The translations under genes were made by a program, and so were the position numbers. The notes beneath the pieces were generated by a model. The model did not search any database. It was not told the DNA's origin and was given only the letters and a program-made list of their open reading frames with translations. From an uncultured SAR86 cluster bacterium (GTDB lineage: Bacteria > Pseudomonadota > Gammaproteobacteria > Magnimaribacterales > Magnimaribacteraceae), in NCBI GenBank assembly GCA_902594545.1, contig CACJMO010000001.1:248821-312820 (forward strand): a DNA stretch of 64,000 bases, given 5' to 3'. This document shows positions 1-8,516 of the stretch, piece by piece (within the stretch, counting starts at the first letter, position 1; the number at the start of each line of letters is the position of its first letter).

Positions 1-2
1 TA

Positions 3-245
3 AATGATGGACTTTGGTCTTTTGTTAAGCATCCAAATTTGTTTGGAATATGGCTTTTCTTTTTAGGTATCCAAGTACTTGCCTTTGGGGCAGTTGGCTC
101 TGAATGGTCTCTGATAGGACTAATACTGGTGAGTATTATAATTTTTAAATATGTATTTTTTGAATACGAGAATAAACTAGCTTCTAAATATCAAAACTAT
201 ATAGCTGGAGAAAATTTGTCTAGTTTTTTTCCTTTCTTAAAATGA
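3..245 (+). CDS. C-terminal end of a DUF1295 / steroid 5-alpha-reductase-type membrane protein (5' end outside window)
   Basis: The reading frame is open from the left edge, so only the last 80 codons are present. The visible start (GLWSFVKHPNLFGIW) matches the conserved C-terminal block of DUF1295 and isoprenylcysteine-methyltransferase-like proteins, where a Leu-Trp segment is followed by an Arg/Lys-His-Pro-Asn motif and a Gly. Two hydrophobic helices follow, then an acidic E-Y-E-N segment and a final Y-x-x-Y before a Phe-Pro ending, which is also typical. Members are multi-pass membrane oxidoreductases or methyltransferases of lipid substrates; the substrate cannot be told from this fragment. 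The stop overlaps the psd start by 4 bp (ATGA), so the two are probably co-transcribed. A TTG at 39 could be mistaken for a start, but the homology runs upstream of it. Confidence 0.75.
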   Translation, partial: NDGLWSFVKHPNLFGIWLFFLGIQVLAFGAVGSEWSLIGLILVSIIIFKYVFFEYENKLASKYQNYIAGENLSSFFPFLK

Positions 246-1072
246 TGAGTAAAATTTTGCCACACTTATTTATTACAAAAATAATAGGAATCCTTGCGAA
301 TAGTAAAATCTCGCTACTAAAAAATCTTTTCATAAATTTATTTTTAATCTTCTACAAACCTAATCTAGATGAAGCTTTAGATTCAGACCTTGATTCATAC
401 AAGACTTATAATGAATTTTTTGTTAGGAAGTTAAAAAAAGAAGTAAGGCCTATCAATAATAGAAAGGACTGCTTTATATCCCCTGTCGATGGAGAAATTG
501 TTGATCATGGCTTTATAAAGGAAGGTCAGCTTATTCAAGCCAAAAAACATAAATATCCTCTGAAAGAGCTAGTTGGAGGTGAGTTGGAAAACCGCTATGA
601 AGAGGGATATTTCATCACTATATATTTGGCTCCCACCGATTATCATAGAATTCACTGCCCCTACGACGGTAATATTACTCACTCATCTCATCTAGGCGAG
701 TCTTTGTATAGCGTAAATAAGAAAGCTCAAGATTTAATACCTAAACTCTACATAAAAAACGAAAGGTCTGTTCTAAGTGTTGACTCTGAGCTAAGCGATT
801 ATGCTTTAGTATCTGTTGGAGCATCTGTAGTTGGAAGTATCGTTCCCTTTTGGAGCAAGACACATGGCAGCTCAAGGCTTGAATTGATAAATAATTGGAA
901 TGAAGGGCCCGGAAGTCTATCTGAAGTCATTAAAGGTCAGGAATTAGCACATTTTAGAATGGGCTCAACAATTATATTGATACTAAAAAAAGCAAATTTA
1001 TTTAATTTAGATTCCTTGAATGAAAAGAAGCTTGTAAAATTTGGATCTGAACTTATCTCACTTAAAACTTAA
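242..1072 (+). CDS. psd: phosphatidylserine decarboxylase proenzyme
   Basis: This 276-residue protein converts phosphatidylserine to phosphatidylethanolamine at the inner membrane. PVDG at residues 81-84 supplies the Asp of the self-processing triad (D83), and DYHR at 133-136 supplies the His (H135). The cleavage site is MGST at 240-243 instead of the usual LGST; family knowledge says the chain is cut between G241 and S242 and the Ser becomes the pyruvoyl group. The first 40 residues contain a hydrophobic stretch consistent with membrane association. The length matches bacterial class I enzymes. It overlaps the upstream DUF1295 gene by 4 bp and lies 12 bp before efp, so it looks like part of one transcription unit. 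Confidence 0.95.
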   Translation: MMSKILPHLFITKIIGILANSKISLLKNLFINLFLIFYKPNLDEALDSDLDSYKTYNEFFVRKLKKEVRPINNRKDCFISPVDGEIVDHGFIKEGQLIQAKKHKYPLKELVGGELENRYEEGYFITIYLAPTDYHRIHCPYDGNITHSSHLGESLYSVNKKAQDLIPKLYIKNERSVLSVDSELSDYALVSVGASVVGSIVPFWSKTHGSSRLELINNWNEGPGSLSEVIKGQELAHFRMGSTIILILKKANLFNLDSLNEKKLVKFGSELISLKT

Positions 1073-1084
1073 AGGAAAAATAAA

Positions 1085-1648
1085 TTGGTATCTTACTCTA
1101 CGAGCGATTTTAAAGTCGGTCTTAAAATTATCATTGATAATGATCCATGTGTGATTATTGAAGAAGAATTTAATAAGCCTGGTAAGGGACAGGCTTTTAG
1201 TAAAATTAAATTCAGAAACTTTCTGACAGGAAGGGTTGGTGAAAAAACCTGTAAAGTTGGAGAATCTTTAGAGTCTGCAGATGTAGAAGAACTTGATATG
1301 CAGTTTCTTTATAGCGATGACAGTTCATGGTTTTTTATGCATCCAGAAACCTATGATCAAATACCCGTATCAGTTGAAACTGTTGGGGAATTAGGCAAAT
1401 GGGTTACCGAAGAAGATATTTGCAAAATCCTTTTGTGGAATGACAAACCTATATCTGTTGTAGCTCCAACTTTTGTAGATTTGGTAGTAACGGAAACTGA
1501 TCCAGGAGTAAAGGGAGATACCGCAACCGGAGGAACAAAGCCTGCAACTCTTGCGACAGGGGCTATTGTTAAAGTTCCTCTCTTTATTTCTGAGGGTGAA
1601 TTAATCACTATTGATACCCGAAGTGGAGAATATCAAGGGCGTAAATGA
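1085..1648 (+). CDS. efp: elongation factor P
   Basis: EF-P relieves ribosome stalling at proline runs. The 187-residue length and the three-domain KOW/OB architecture fit the family. K34, in the N-terminal loop NKPGKG (residues 30-35), is at the position that is beta-lysylated by EpmA in Escherichia coli, so a lysine-type modification is likely, although no epmA or epmB gene is seen here. The C-terminal block (GDTATGGTKPATLATGA) is characteristic. The start is TTG at 1085, preceded by AAAGGA about 8 bases upstream; no in-frame ATG gives a full N terminus. The gene sits between psd and argS on the same strand. Confidence 0.96.
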   Translation: MVSYSTSDFKVGLKIIIDNDPCVIIEEEFNKPGKGQAFSKIKFRNFLTGRVGEKTCKVGESLESADVEELDMQFLYSDDSSWFFMHPETYDQIPVSVETVGELGKWVTEEDICKILLWNDKPISVVAPTFVDLVVTETDPGVKGDTATGGTKPATLATGAIVKVPLFISEGELITIDTRSGEYQGRK

Positions 1649-1655
1649 TCTTCTC

Positions 1656-3398
1656 ATGAAAGATAATATTAAGAAAACCCTTTCAGAAATCCTAGAAGAT
1701 CTATACTCCCAAGTAGAACCGGAAATCAAAAACCTAAAAATATCTATCCAGGATAATAAAGAGAAGGAACATGGTGATTTGGCAACGAATATAGCCATGG
1801 TTCTTGCTAAACCTCTTAAAAAAAATCCTAAAGAAATAGCTGAAGAAATAAAACAAAATTTTGTTCTAGATGAAAAAATAATAAAAATCGAAGTTGCGGG
1901 ACCCGGTTTTTTAAATTTCTTCCTATCCAAAGACTCGCATGGAGAAATTCTAGAACAGATTCAAAAAGAAAATAAAGATTTTGGAAAGTCTAGCTCTAAG
2001 CAAAGTAAAGTCTTGATTGAATATGTATCGAGTAATCCAACTGGTCCACTGCATGTAGGGCATGGAAGAGGTGCAGTCTTTGGTTCGGTTTTATCTAGCC
2101 TTTTGGAAGAGGCTGGCTTTGAAGTTGATCAAGAATACTATGTAAATGATTTTGGTAGGCAAATGAACATCTTAGCGACCAGTGTATGGATTAGATATTG
2201 CCAGCTTTTTAGTAACGAAATAAAAATGATGCAGCAAGGCTATCAAGGAGACTACTTGCTTCCAGTTGCAAAAAAATTAAAGGACGAAAAGTCAGATAGT
2301 CTATTTAAAATTGAAGAGAGCTTAATTCAAAAGCTAAATTCTGAGGATCAAGATGACGAATTTACTGATCAATTGGTGGAAAATTTAAGGGTAATTTTAA
2401 AAGAAGAATTTCAGTATATTAGGGAGTTCGCATTGTCTGAAATCCTACACTTGATAAAAGCAGATTTAGAACAGTGTGGAGTTCATCATAATGCTTGGTT
2501 TTCAGAATCATCCTTGTATGGAAATGACGGAAGCACTGACAACAAAGTTAATGGATCAATAGAAGAGCTTAAGTCCCGAGGTTTTATTTATGAAGAAGGT
2601 GGAGCTATATGGTTTAAATCTTCTTCTCTTGGTGATGACAAAGATAGGGTTCTAAAAAGAGGTAATGGCGAATATACCTATTTTGCATCTGATGTAGCCT
2701 ACCATCTAGATAAATACGATCGTGGGTACGATAGAGTCATTAATGTATGGGGTTCAGATCATCACGGTTATTTACCGAGGGTAAGGGCGGCAATGGATGC
2801 ATGCGACAGAGACATAAATAAGCTCGAAGTAATATTCATTCAGTTTGCAAATCTTGTAAAAGCCGGAAAAAAGGTATCTATGTCAACTAGAAGTGGAGAT
2901 TTCATCACTCTTAATGAATTGATGAATGAAGTAACGACGGAGGCTGCAAGGTTCTTTTATATAAACAGAAAAGCTGATCAGCACTTAGAATTTGATTTAG
3001 ATCTGGCTAAAGAACAGTCCAAGGACAATCCCCTTTATTACATACAGTATGCGCATGCTCGAATTTGTAGTGTTCTAAGAAAGGCTGAAAATGAATTTGA
3101 GGATTTTGGTAGTGTAGAGCTTGCACTATTGGGTTCGGAAAAAGAAATAGAGATATTAAAGCTACTTCGACATTATCCTCAGCTAATTGAAAGATCGGCC
3201 AAGGCTGGTGAGCCACACTTACTTTGTTACTTCTTAAGAGATTTATCTGGAGTTTTCCATAGCTACTACAACAGTGAAAAGTTTTTAATAGAAGATAAAG
3301 AGCTGATGACGTCTAGACTCTTTCTGCTCAAGGGGGTTAAGCAAGTTATTGCAAATGGGCTTAGGGTCCTAGGAATTAAAGCTCCTGAAAAAATGTAG
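1656..3398 (+). CDS. argS: arginyl-tRNA synthetase
   Basis: This class I synthetase charges tRNA-Arg. With the ATG at 1656 it is 580 residues, close to the 577 of the E. coli enzyme; an in-frame TTG at 1611 would add 15 residues that overlap efp and is not needed. The N-terminal tRNA-recognition domain contains HGDLATN. The HIGH signature is HVGH at residues 133-136 inside SSNPTGPLHVGHGRG. The KMSKS position is replaced by VSMSTR near residue 405, as is usual in ArgRS. The C-terminal anticodon-binding (DALR) domain is complete. The start lies 7 bp beyond the efp stop and the stop is 4 bp before yggS. Confidence 0.96.
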   Translation: MKDNIKKTLSEILEDLYSQVEPEIKNLKISIQDNKEKEHGDLATNIAMVLAKPLKKNPKEIAEEIKQNFVLDEKIIKIEVAGPGFLNFFLSKDSHGEILEQIQKENKDFGKSSSKQSKVLIEYVSSNPTGPLHVGHGRGAVFGSVLSSLLEEAGFEVDQEYYVNDFGRQMNILATSVWIRYCQLFSNEIKMMQQGYQGDYLLPVAKKLKDEKSDSLFKIEESLIQKLNSEDQDDEFTDQLVENLRVILKEEFQYIREFALSEILHLIKADLEQCGVHHNAWFSESSLYGNDGSTDNKVNGSIEELKSRGFIYEEGGAIWFKSSSLGDDKDRVLKRGNGEYTYFASDVAYHLDKYDRGYDRVINVWGSDHHGYLPRVRAAMDACDRDINKLEVIFIQFANLVKAGKKVSMSTRSGDFITLNELMNEVTTEAARFFYINRKADQHLEFDLDLAKEQSKDNPLYYIQYAHARICSVLRKAENEFEDFGSVELALLGSEKEIEILKLLRHYPQLIERSAKAGEPHLLCYFLRDLSGVFHSYYNSEKFLIEDKELMTSRLFLLKGVKQVIANGLRVLGIKAPEKM

Positions 3399-3402
3399 GG
3401 CT

Positions 3403-4077
3403 GTGTCAGAAGAGAATCTAAAACAGATAAAAATCAGTATACAAAAATACTGTAAAGATGCTGACAGAGATCCTGAAGATGTAATACTCATTGGTGCAAG
3501 TAAGTCTCAGTCCGCAGATAAAATTAATGTTGCTTATGAAGCCGGTTTAAATCATTTTGGAGAGAATTATCTTCAAGAAGCAGAAAATAAGATTGCTCTA
3601 ACCAATAAGGGTATTACATGGCACTTTATAGGCGCAATTCAGACAAGAAAAACAAAAAAAATAGCTGAATTATTTGATTGGGTTCATACAGTAGAGAACA
3701 TAAGGGTGGCTGAGCGATTAAATAGTGCGAGACCTACTGACAAACCACCTCTTAATGTCTGTATTCAATTAAATATAGACGAAGAGGATACAAAATCAGG
3801 GATAAAAAAAGAAGAACTGGAGAATTTAATTACTTCATTGAGCCATCTTGAGAATCTTGTTGTAAGAGGTTTGATGGTCATACCTAGACCTAGAGAGACC
3901 GAAATTGAACAAAGAAAAATATTTGAAGAAGTCACTAAAATTTATAAGTCTTTAAATCAAAAAGGCATGAATTTGGATACACTATCCATGGGGATGTCAT
4001 CGGATTTTGGCTCAGCCATTAAAGAAGGAGCTACAATGATTAGAATTGGAACCGCAATATTTGGTTCAAGAAAATGA
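3403..4077 (+). CDS. yggS: YggS/PROSC family pyridoxal 5'-phosphate homeostasis protein
   Basis: This 224-residue fold-type III protein carries PLP and buffers its free level in the cytosol; no catalytic activity is known for the family. The PLP lysine is K34 in GASKSQ (usually AVSKT), and the following blocks NHFGENYLQEA, WHFIGAIQTRK and MGMSSDF are hallmark motifs. The start is GTG at 3403, 4 bp after the argS stop. The stop overlaps proC by 4 bp. The order yggS-proC-yggT is conserved in gammaproteobacteria such as Pseudomonas and supports the assignment. Confidence 0.94.
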   Translation: MSEENLKQIKISIQKYCKDADRDPEDVILIGASKSQSADKINVAYEAGLNHFGENYLQEAENKIALTNKGITWHFIGAIQTRKTKKIAELFDWVHTVENIRVAERLNSARPTDKPPLNVCIQLNIDEEDTKSGIKKEELENLITSLSHLENLVVRGLMVIPRPRETEIEQRKIFEEVTKIYKSLNQKGMNLDTLSMGMSSDFGSAIKEGATMIRIGTAIFGSRK

Positions 4078-4892
4078 TTAAAGAAGATTTAAAGATAGGT
4101 TTTATTGGTGCTGGAAATATGGCCTCAGCATTGATATCGGGACTTATTCAAAGCAATCATTCCGCTTCATGCATTATGGCCTCCTCACCTGAACAAGAGC
4201 ATCTCAATAATTTAAGCAAAAACTTTGATATAAAAACTACCAATAATAATGTCGAAATCGTCAATTTTGCTGATGCGGTTCTGCTTGCTGTAAAGCCTAA
4301 TATGGTAGAAACAGTTCTTAGAGAGATCTCCGAAGACGTATCCAGAATTGATCCTCTTCTTATTTCAATAGCGGCTGGAATAAAAATCCAAGATTTAGAG
4401 TCATACTTATCATCACCCTCCAGGATTATAAGAGCCATGCCAAATACGCCCGCAAGTATCAGAGAAGGCGTCACTGCTATTTGCGCCAACGAGTATATAA
4501 ATGAGATTGACGAAAATTTCGCTAAAGGTCTTTTTGCATGTGTTGGAGAAGTTGCAAAAATCGATGAGAAAAGTATAGATATATATACGGCCTTGATCGG
4601 ATCTGGGCCAGCATATGTATTCTATTTAATTGAATCCATGCTCGAATCATCTTCCAACCTAGATCTTGATCAAAAAGAAAAAATTAATTTAATAGCCGCT
4701 ATGATCTCAGGAGCAGCAAATCTTGCTAGAGCCTCTAACGAACCTCCAGAAGTCTTGAGAAGAAATGTCACGTCTCCTGGCGGTGTTACTCAAAGAGCTA
4801 TTGAAGAATTTGAGGATAATGAACTTAAGAAGGTTATCATCAAGTCTATGGAAGTTGCAGAGAAGAAATCTATTGAATTAGGAAATGACTGA
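4074..4892 (+). CDS. proC: pyrroline-5-carboxylate reductase
   Basis: ProC reduces 1-pyrroline-5-carboxylate to L-proline with NAD(P)H, the last step of proline synthesis. The Rossmann fingerprint FIGAGNMA is at residues 10-17. The C-terminal family signature (TSPGGVTQRAIEEF) lies in the helical dimerisation domain. The 272-residue length is normal. The ATG overlaps the yggS stop (ATGA), and the 3' end overlaps yggT by 8 bp, so translation is probably coupled. Confidence 0.96.
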   Translation: MIKEDLKIGFIGAGNMASALISGLIQSNHSASCIMASSPEQEHLNNLSKNFDIKTTNNNVEIVNFADAVLLAVKPNMVETVLREISEDVSRIDPLLISIAAGIKIQDLESYLSSPSRIIRAMPNTPASIREGVTAICANEYINEIDENFAKGLFACVGEVAKIDEKSIDIYTALIGSGPAYVFYLIESMLESSSNLDLDQKEKINLIAAMISGAANLARASNEPPEVLRRNVTSPGGVTQRAIEEFEDNELKKVIIKSMEVAEKKSIELGND

Positions 4893-5460
4893 AGCCACAT
4901 TCTTTCTCTTTAAGACACTCATGGATATTTTTACAATAGGAGTTGTTTTTAATTTTCTTTTTAGGCTACTCAAAGTAGATTATTACAACCCCCTAGTTCA
5001 GGGAATTATCAGAGCTGTAGACTTTCCCAGCCAATTAATTAGAACAGTCATAAAACCCCTATGGAGTTTTGATTTGGCATGTTTCTTAGTGGCTGTATTT
5101 ATTCAAGCAGGTGCATTTTATTTAGCCGTTATTGCGGGAAGCATAAATTATGATCCGATCAAAATATTGCTGTGGTCTACCTATTCCGTGATTTTATTGA
5201 TGTTAAAAATGGTTTGGTGGATTTTATTGGGAGGAATAATAATCAGCTTCGTTGCTTCAAATGTTTTTCATCCTGCGGTATTGTTGATTAGACAGATGTC
5301 AGATAAATTTTTCCATCCCTTTAGGTCCATACTACCTCCTACAGGTGGACTGGATTTTTCTCCAATTTTTGCGTTTCTTCTTCTAAACTTTCTGCAGATA
5401 GCTTTCATAGAGTTTGCAGTTGAGTCCGGCTTGCCCGTATGGCTCTCAGTTGGTTTCTGA
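4885..5460 (+). CDS. yggT: YggT family integral membrane protein
   Basis: This 191-residue protein has two YGGT-type halves, each with hydrophobic helices around a polar loop: an N-terminal half (about residues 10-95) and a C-terminal half (about 100-190) with the conserved FHPFRSILPP-like segment. The biochemical role of YggT is not settled; in several bacteria it is linked to osmotic tolerance or to membrane organisation near division genes. It is the last gene of the psd-to-yggT run; the -35 element of the metX promoter appears to lie inside its last codons. Confidence 0.88.
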   Translation: MTEATFFLFKTLMDIFTIGVVFNFLFRLLKVDYYNPLVQGIIRAVDFPSQLIRTVIKPLWSFDLACFLVAVFIQAGAFYLAVIAGSINYDPIKILLWSTYSVILLMLKMVWWILLGGIIISFVASNVFHPAVLLIRQMSDKFFHPFRSILPPTGGLDFSPIFAFLLLNFLQIAFIEFAVESGLPVWLSVGF

Positions 5461-5478
5461 AGCTATATTCAATATAAT
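5450..5478 (+). promoter_or_regulatory. predicted sigma-70 promoter for metX-metW-rdgB
   Basis: A perfect TATAAT is at 5473-5478. TTGGTT at 5450-5455 stands 17 bases upstream as a weak -35. The expected transcription start, near 5485, coincides with the first helix of the predicted riboswitch at 5487, which is the arrangement expected for a 5'-UTR aptamer. Confidence 0.6.
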
Positions 5479-5486
5479 CGTTAATT

Positions 5487-5532
5487 CGCCGATTTGAGAT
5501 AGCTTGCGGGCGTTTAATTGAAATACTGCTAA
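5487..5532 (+). promoter_or_regulatory. SAM-II-like riboswitch aptamer upstream of metX
   Basis: Helix P1 forms between CGCC (5487-5490) and GGCG (5509-5512). The loop begins GATTTGAG and ends TTGC, matching the conserved GAUUURA...UUGC of the SAM-II (metA/metX) class. TAGC in the loop (5500-5503) can pair with GCTA (5528-5531), giving the class-defining pseudoknot, and the conserved GCUAA is at 5528-5532. SAM-II aptamers bind S-adenosylmethionine and repress methionine synthesis; metX starts 44 bases downstream. The related SAM-V class is an alternative. The assignment is from motif memory and hand folding. Confidence 0.72.
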
Positions 5533-5544
5533 TGCATTAAATTA

Positions 5545-5576
5545 AACCTGTTTAGCTTAAGCGAACAGGTTTTTTT
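5545..5576 (+). terminator. intrinsic terminator that also holds the metX ribosome-binding site
   Basis: AACCTGTT (5545-5552) pairs with AACAGGTT (5564-5571), with an inner GC/GC pair and a TTAA loop, followed by a T run ending at 5576. The metX ATG follows at once (5577). The only Shine-Dalgarno-like sequence, AGG at 5567-5569, is 7 bases from the ATG and inside the 3' arm, so the folded hairpin would both end transcription and hide the ribosome site. Confidence 0.75.
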
Positions 5577-6686
5577 ATGAGTAATTCAATAGGACTAGTA
5601 GAACCAAAAAAGGTTACCTTAGACAAAGGTCTGAGATTAGAAAGTGGTAAAGAGCTTAAAAAGATTGAGCTTATTTATGAATCTTACGGCACCCTAAACG
5701 AGGACCTTTCAAACGCTGTACTTATATGCCATGCCCTAAGTGGCAATCACCATGCCGCTGGAATATACGAAGATGAAAAAAGAGCTGGTTGGTGGGATGC
5801 CTTAATTGGTCCTGGAAAAGCTATAGATACAAACAAATTTTATGTGGTTTGCCCAAATAATATTGGTGGATGCCATGGCTCAACTGGCCCCACTTCTATC
5901 AATCAAGAGACTGGTGAAATATACGGTCCTGATTTCCCTATGATAACTGTTAAAGATTGGGTGAAATGCCAATCAATGCTTTCAGACCATCTTAAAATTA
6001 AAAAATGGCATGCAGTTGTTGGCGGAAGTTTGGGAGGAATGCAAGCTCTCGAGTGGTCGCGCTTATTCCCTAAACGAATAGAAAAAGCTGGGGTGATTGC
6101 CGCTGCTCCAAAATTAAGTGCCCAAAATATTGCATTCAACGAAGTAGCAAGACAGGCAATTTTGAATGATCCTGATTTTGAGGAAGGGAGATACCTATCA
6201 AAAAATAAAACACCAAAACAGGGCTTGAGGTTAGCTAGGATGGTAGGTCATATTACCTACCTTTCTGAAGAAGCAATGAGGAATAAATTTGGCAGGGAGT
6301 TAAAAGAAGAAAAATTAAGTTTTGGTTTTGACGCTGAATTTGAGATAGAAAGCTATCTCCGACATCAAGGAGACGTATTTTCTGAACAATTCGATGCCAA
6401 TACCTATTTGCTCATGACAAAGATTCTAGATTACTTTGATCCTGCCAATGAACACGAAGGTGATCTGGCTGCAGCCTTCAATCCTATTGAGGCGCAAATC
6501 CTTGTAATGTCTTTCTCAACAGATTGGAGATTCTCTCCTGATAGATCTAAAGAAATTGTTAATGCCTTAATCAAAGCCAAGAAAAAGGTAAGCTACATTG
6601 AGGTGAATAGTCCACATGGGCATGATTCATTCTTATTTGCTGATGATGCTTATGTAAAAGGCTTATCCTCATTCTTAGAAAGTTAG
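5577..6686 (+). CDS. metX: homoserine O-acyltransferase (MetX family)
   Basis: MetX acylates homoserine, the committed step of methionine synthesis. It is a 369-residue alpha/beta-hydrolase-fold enzyme. The nucleophile is S151 in GGSLGGMQ; the charge relay is completed by the Asp in [11 protein letters not shown] and the His in SPHGHDSFL. Sequence alone does not tell acetyl-CoA from succinyl-CoA use; gammaproteobacterial MetX paired with MetW can be either. The ATG directly abuts a terminator hairpin fed by a SAM-II-like aptamer, so expression should fall when SAM is high. metW follows with no gap. Confidence 0.95.
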   Translation: MSNSIGLVEPKKVTLDKGLRLESGKELKKIELIYESYGTLNEDLSNAVLICHALSGNHHAAGIYEDEKRAGWWDALIGPGKAIDTNKFYVVCPNNIGGCHGSTGPTSINQETGEIYGPDFPMITVKDWVKCQSMLSDHLKIKKWHAVVGGSLGGMQALEWSRLFPKRIEKAGVIAAAPKLSAQNIAFNEVARQAILNDPDFEEGRYLSKNKTPKQGLRLARMVGHITYLSEEAMRNKFGRELKEEKLSFGFDAEFEIESYLRHQGDVFSEQFDANTYLLMTKILDYFDPANEHEGDLAAAFNPIEAQILVMSFSTDWRFSPDRSKEIVNALIKAKKKVSYIEVNSPHGHDSFLFADDAYVKGLSSFLES

Positions 6687-7274
6687 ATGAATACAATTGA
6701 AGTCATAAAAAACTGGACGTCAACAAAATCTGAAGTTCTAGATCTTGGTTGCGGCGACGGAGAAATTCTCAAGACCCTAAAAGACGAACTTCAAATAAAT
6801 GCCTTGGGCGTAGAAATTAATCAGAGCAATATTAATATTTGTATTCAGTCCGGTGTAAATGTTATTCAACAAAATATTGATGATGGTTTAGGTAACTTCT
6901 CAGATAAAAGCTTTGATACGGTTATCATGAGTCAAACCATTCAAGTCCTAAAAAATCCAAAGCAGGCTCTGCTGGAAGTGACCAGAATAGGAAATGAAAG
7001 TATTGTGACGATCCCCAATTTTGGTTACTGGACAACGAGATTGAAGCTCTTATTTCTAGGAAAAATGCCAATCACAGGTTCTTTGCCAAAAACCTGGCAT
7101 GAGACAGAGAACATTCACTTATGCACAATTAAAGACTTTGAAATACTCTGCAAAGAGTGCGGTATAGATATAAAAGAAAAGAAATTTTTCAGTTCTTCAG
7201 GTAGAGAAAATTTATTAACAAATACTTTTCCAAACTTCTTTGCCACAAGTGCAATTTACAAAATATCCAAATGA
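6687..7274 (+). CDS. metW: methionine biosynthesis protein MetW
   Basis: This 195-residue class I SAM-dependent methyltransferase-fold protein has motif I as VLDLGCGDGEIL (residues 17-28). MetW is encoded next to metX in many proteobacteria and is needed with MetX for homoserine acylation in some of them. The start codon immediately follows the metX stop (TAG ATG) and the stop overlaps rdgB by 4 bp, so the three genes are probably translated in series from the riboswitch-controlled message. Confidence 0.93.
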   Translation: MNTIEVIKNWTSTKSEVLDLGCGDGEILKTLKDELQINALGVEINQSNINICIQSGVNVIQQNIDDGLGNFSDKSFDTVIMSQTIQVLKNPKQALLEVTRIGNESIVTIPNFGYWTTRLKLLFLGKMPITGSLPKTWHETENIHLCTIKDFEILCKECGIDIKEKKFFSSSGRENLLTNTFPNFFATSAIYKISK

Positions 7275-7852
7275 AAATTGCTGTAGCAACTCAGAATATA
7301 GGAAAATTGAAAGAGTTTAATGAGCTAGCCACCTTAACACCTTACGATTTCATAAAATTGCCATCCAACATAAACCAACTTCCTGCCGAAACAGGCAAGA
7401 CCTTTTATGAAAATGCATTAATCAAAGCCAAGTTTGTTTCAGATACATTAGGGATTCCAGCCATAGGTGACGACTCTGGGTTAGAGGTAGATGCACTTGA
7501 TGGAAGACCTGGAATATATTCTGCTAGATATTCGGATACAGGAACTGATCAAGATAATTGTTTGAAGCTTTTAAAAGAACTTGAGGAATGCAAAGATAAA
7601 ACTAGAAATGCAAGATTCAAATGCAGTCTAGTTGGCTACTTTCAAGGAAAGATTATAAGCAGCAGTGGAAGCCTAGAAGGAAAAATAGCTACACAATTCA
7701 AAGGCTCTAACGGCTTTGGTTATGATCCTATATTTGTTGTTGAATCGGGTTATCATTTAGCTGAATTAAAAAAAAATGAAAAGAATGAGATATCTCATAG
7801 GTCTTCAGCATTTTTAAAGCTTTTGAAAGAAATCCCTCTGCTGTTTAACTGA
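7271..7852 (+). CDS. rdgB: dITP/XTP pyrophosphatase (RdgB/HAM1)
   Basis: RdgB hydrolyses non-canonical purine triphosphates (ITP, dITP, XTP) to monophosphates and so keeps them out of nucleic acids. The N-terminal ATQNIGKLKEF motif, the central DDSGLEVDALDGRPGIYSAR block, GFGYDPIF and the terminal SHRSSAF are all present in order. The 193-residue length is normal. It overlaps metW by 4 bp and ends tail-to-tail with trmB, overlapping it by 8 bp. Confidence 0.95.
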   Translation: MKIAVATQNIGKLKEFNELATLTPYDFIKLPSNINQLPAETGKTFYENALIKAKFVSDTLGIPAIGDDSGLEVDALDGRPGIYSARYSDTGTDQDNCLKLLKELEECKDKTRNARFKCSLVGYFQGKIISSSGSLEGKIATQFKGSNGFGYDPIFVVESGYHLAELKKNEKNEISHRSSAFLKLLKEIPLLFN

Positions 7853-8516
7853 TCTTTTTAAGAATGATCTCTTTTAAATCCCTCTTCGCAGATAGTGCTT
7901 TCTTCTCAAATGAGGTTTGAGGTAAGCATTTTAAATAATTCGCCAGGTCTTCTCTTTTTTGTTCTTTCCAGCCATCACTGATTTGAACTATCTTTTGAGC
8001 GTCACGAAAATAGTCTTCCCAGTCAGTTTTAAAGTAAAAAATAGAACCTTGCTTCAACTTTTTACTGATTAGGCTTAGAAAGTCTTGTTGGAAGAGACGT
8101 CTCTTGTGATGCTTCCTTTTGGGCCATGGATCTGGATAAAACATCAAAACTAAATCAAGACTGTTATCTGGAACCTTTTCTTCCATAAAGGGGACAACAT
8201 CTCCGTTAAATATCCTTAAATTTTCTATTCCCTCTCTATATGCCCTGCTCAAAACTGAGCCTATACCTGAAAGGTACACCTCTACTCCGATAACAGACAA
8301 TTCAGGATTAGTTTTTGCAAGATGTATCGTCGTTTCCCCCGCACCAAAACCAATATCAAGAGCAACAGAAGTGTCATTAAATAATTCTATTTTGCTATCT
8401 TCATTTAAAAGATAGTGATCTTTAAGATCTATTAAGGCTTTCTTTTGATTGGAAGTAATTCGTCCTTTTCTAAGAACAAAGCTTTTTAAACGTTCTCTAA
8501 TAGGAACATTACTCAC
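7845..8516 (-). CDS. trmB: tRNA (guanine-N7-)-methyltransferase
   Basis: TrmB makes 7-methylguanosine at position 46 of tRNAs. The SAM-binding motif is [10 protein letters not shown] (residues 53-62), and the signature [13 protein letters not shown] lies in the centre, followed by the active-site block with FKTDWEDYF. The 223-residue length is typical. The start overlaps the rpoH stop by 8 bp, so trmB is translated behind rpoH on one message. Confidence 0.95.
   Translation of the reverse strand: MSNVPIRERLKSFVLRKGRITSNQKKALIDLKDHYLLNEDSKIELFNDTSVALDIGFGAGETTIHLAKTNPELSVIGVEVYLSGIGSVLSRAYREGIENLRIFNGDVVPFMEEKVPDNSLDLVLMFYPDPWPKRKHHKRRLFQQDFLSLISKKLKQGSIFYFKTDWEDYFRDAQKIVQISDGWKEQKREDLANYLKCLPQTSFEKKALSAKRDLKEIILKKIS

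Noticed and set aside
1611..1655. Earlier TTG start for argS
   Set aside because: It would lie inside efp, adds 15 residues without family match, and the ATG at 1656 gives the usual length.
1357..1930. Minus-strand open frames opposite efp and argS
   Set aside because: They are shadows of well-conserved genes with no features of their own.
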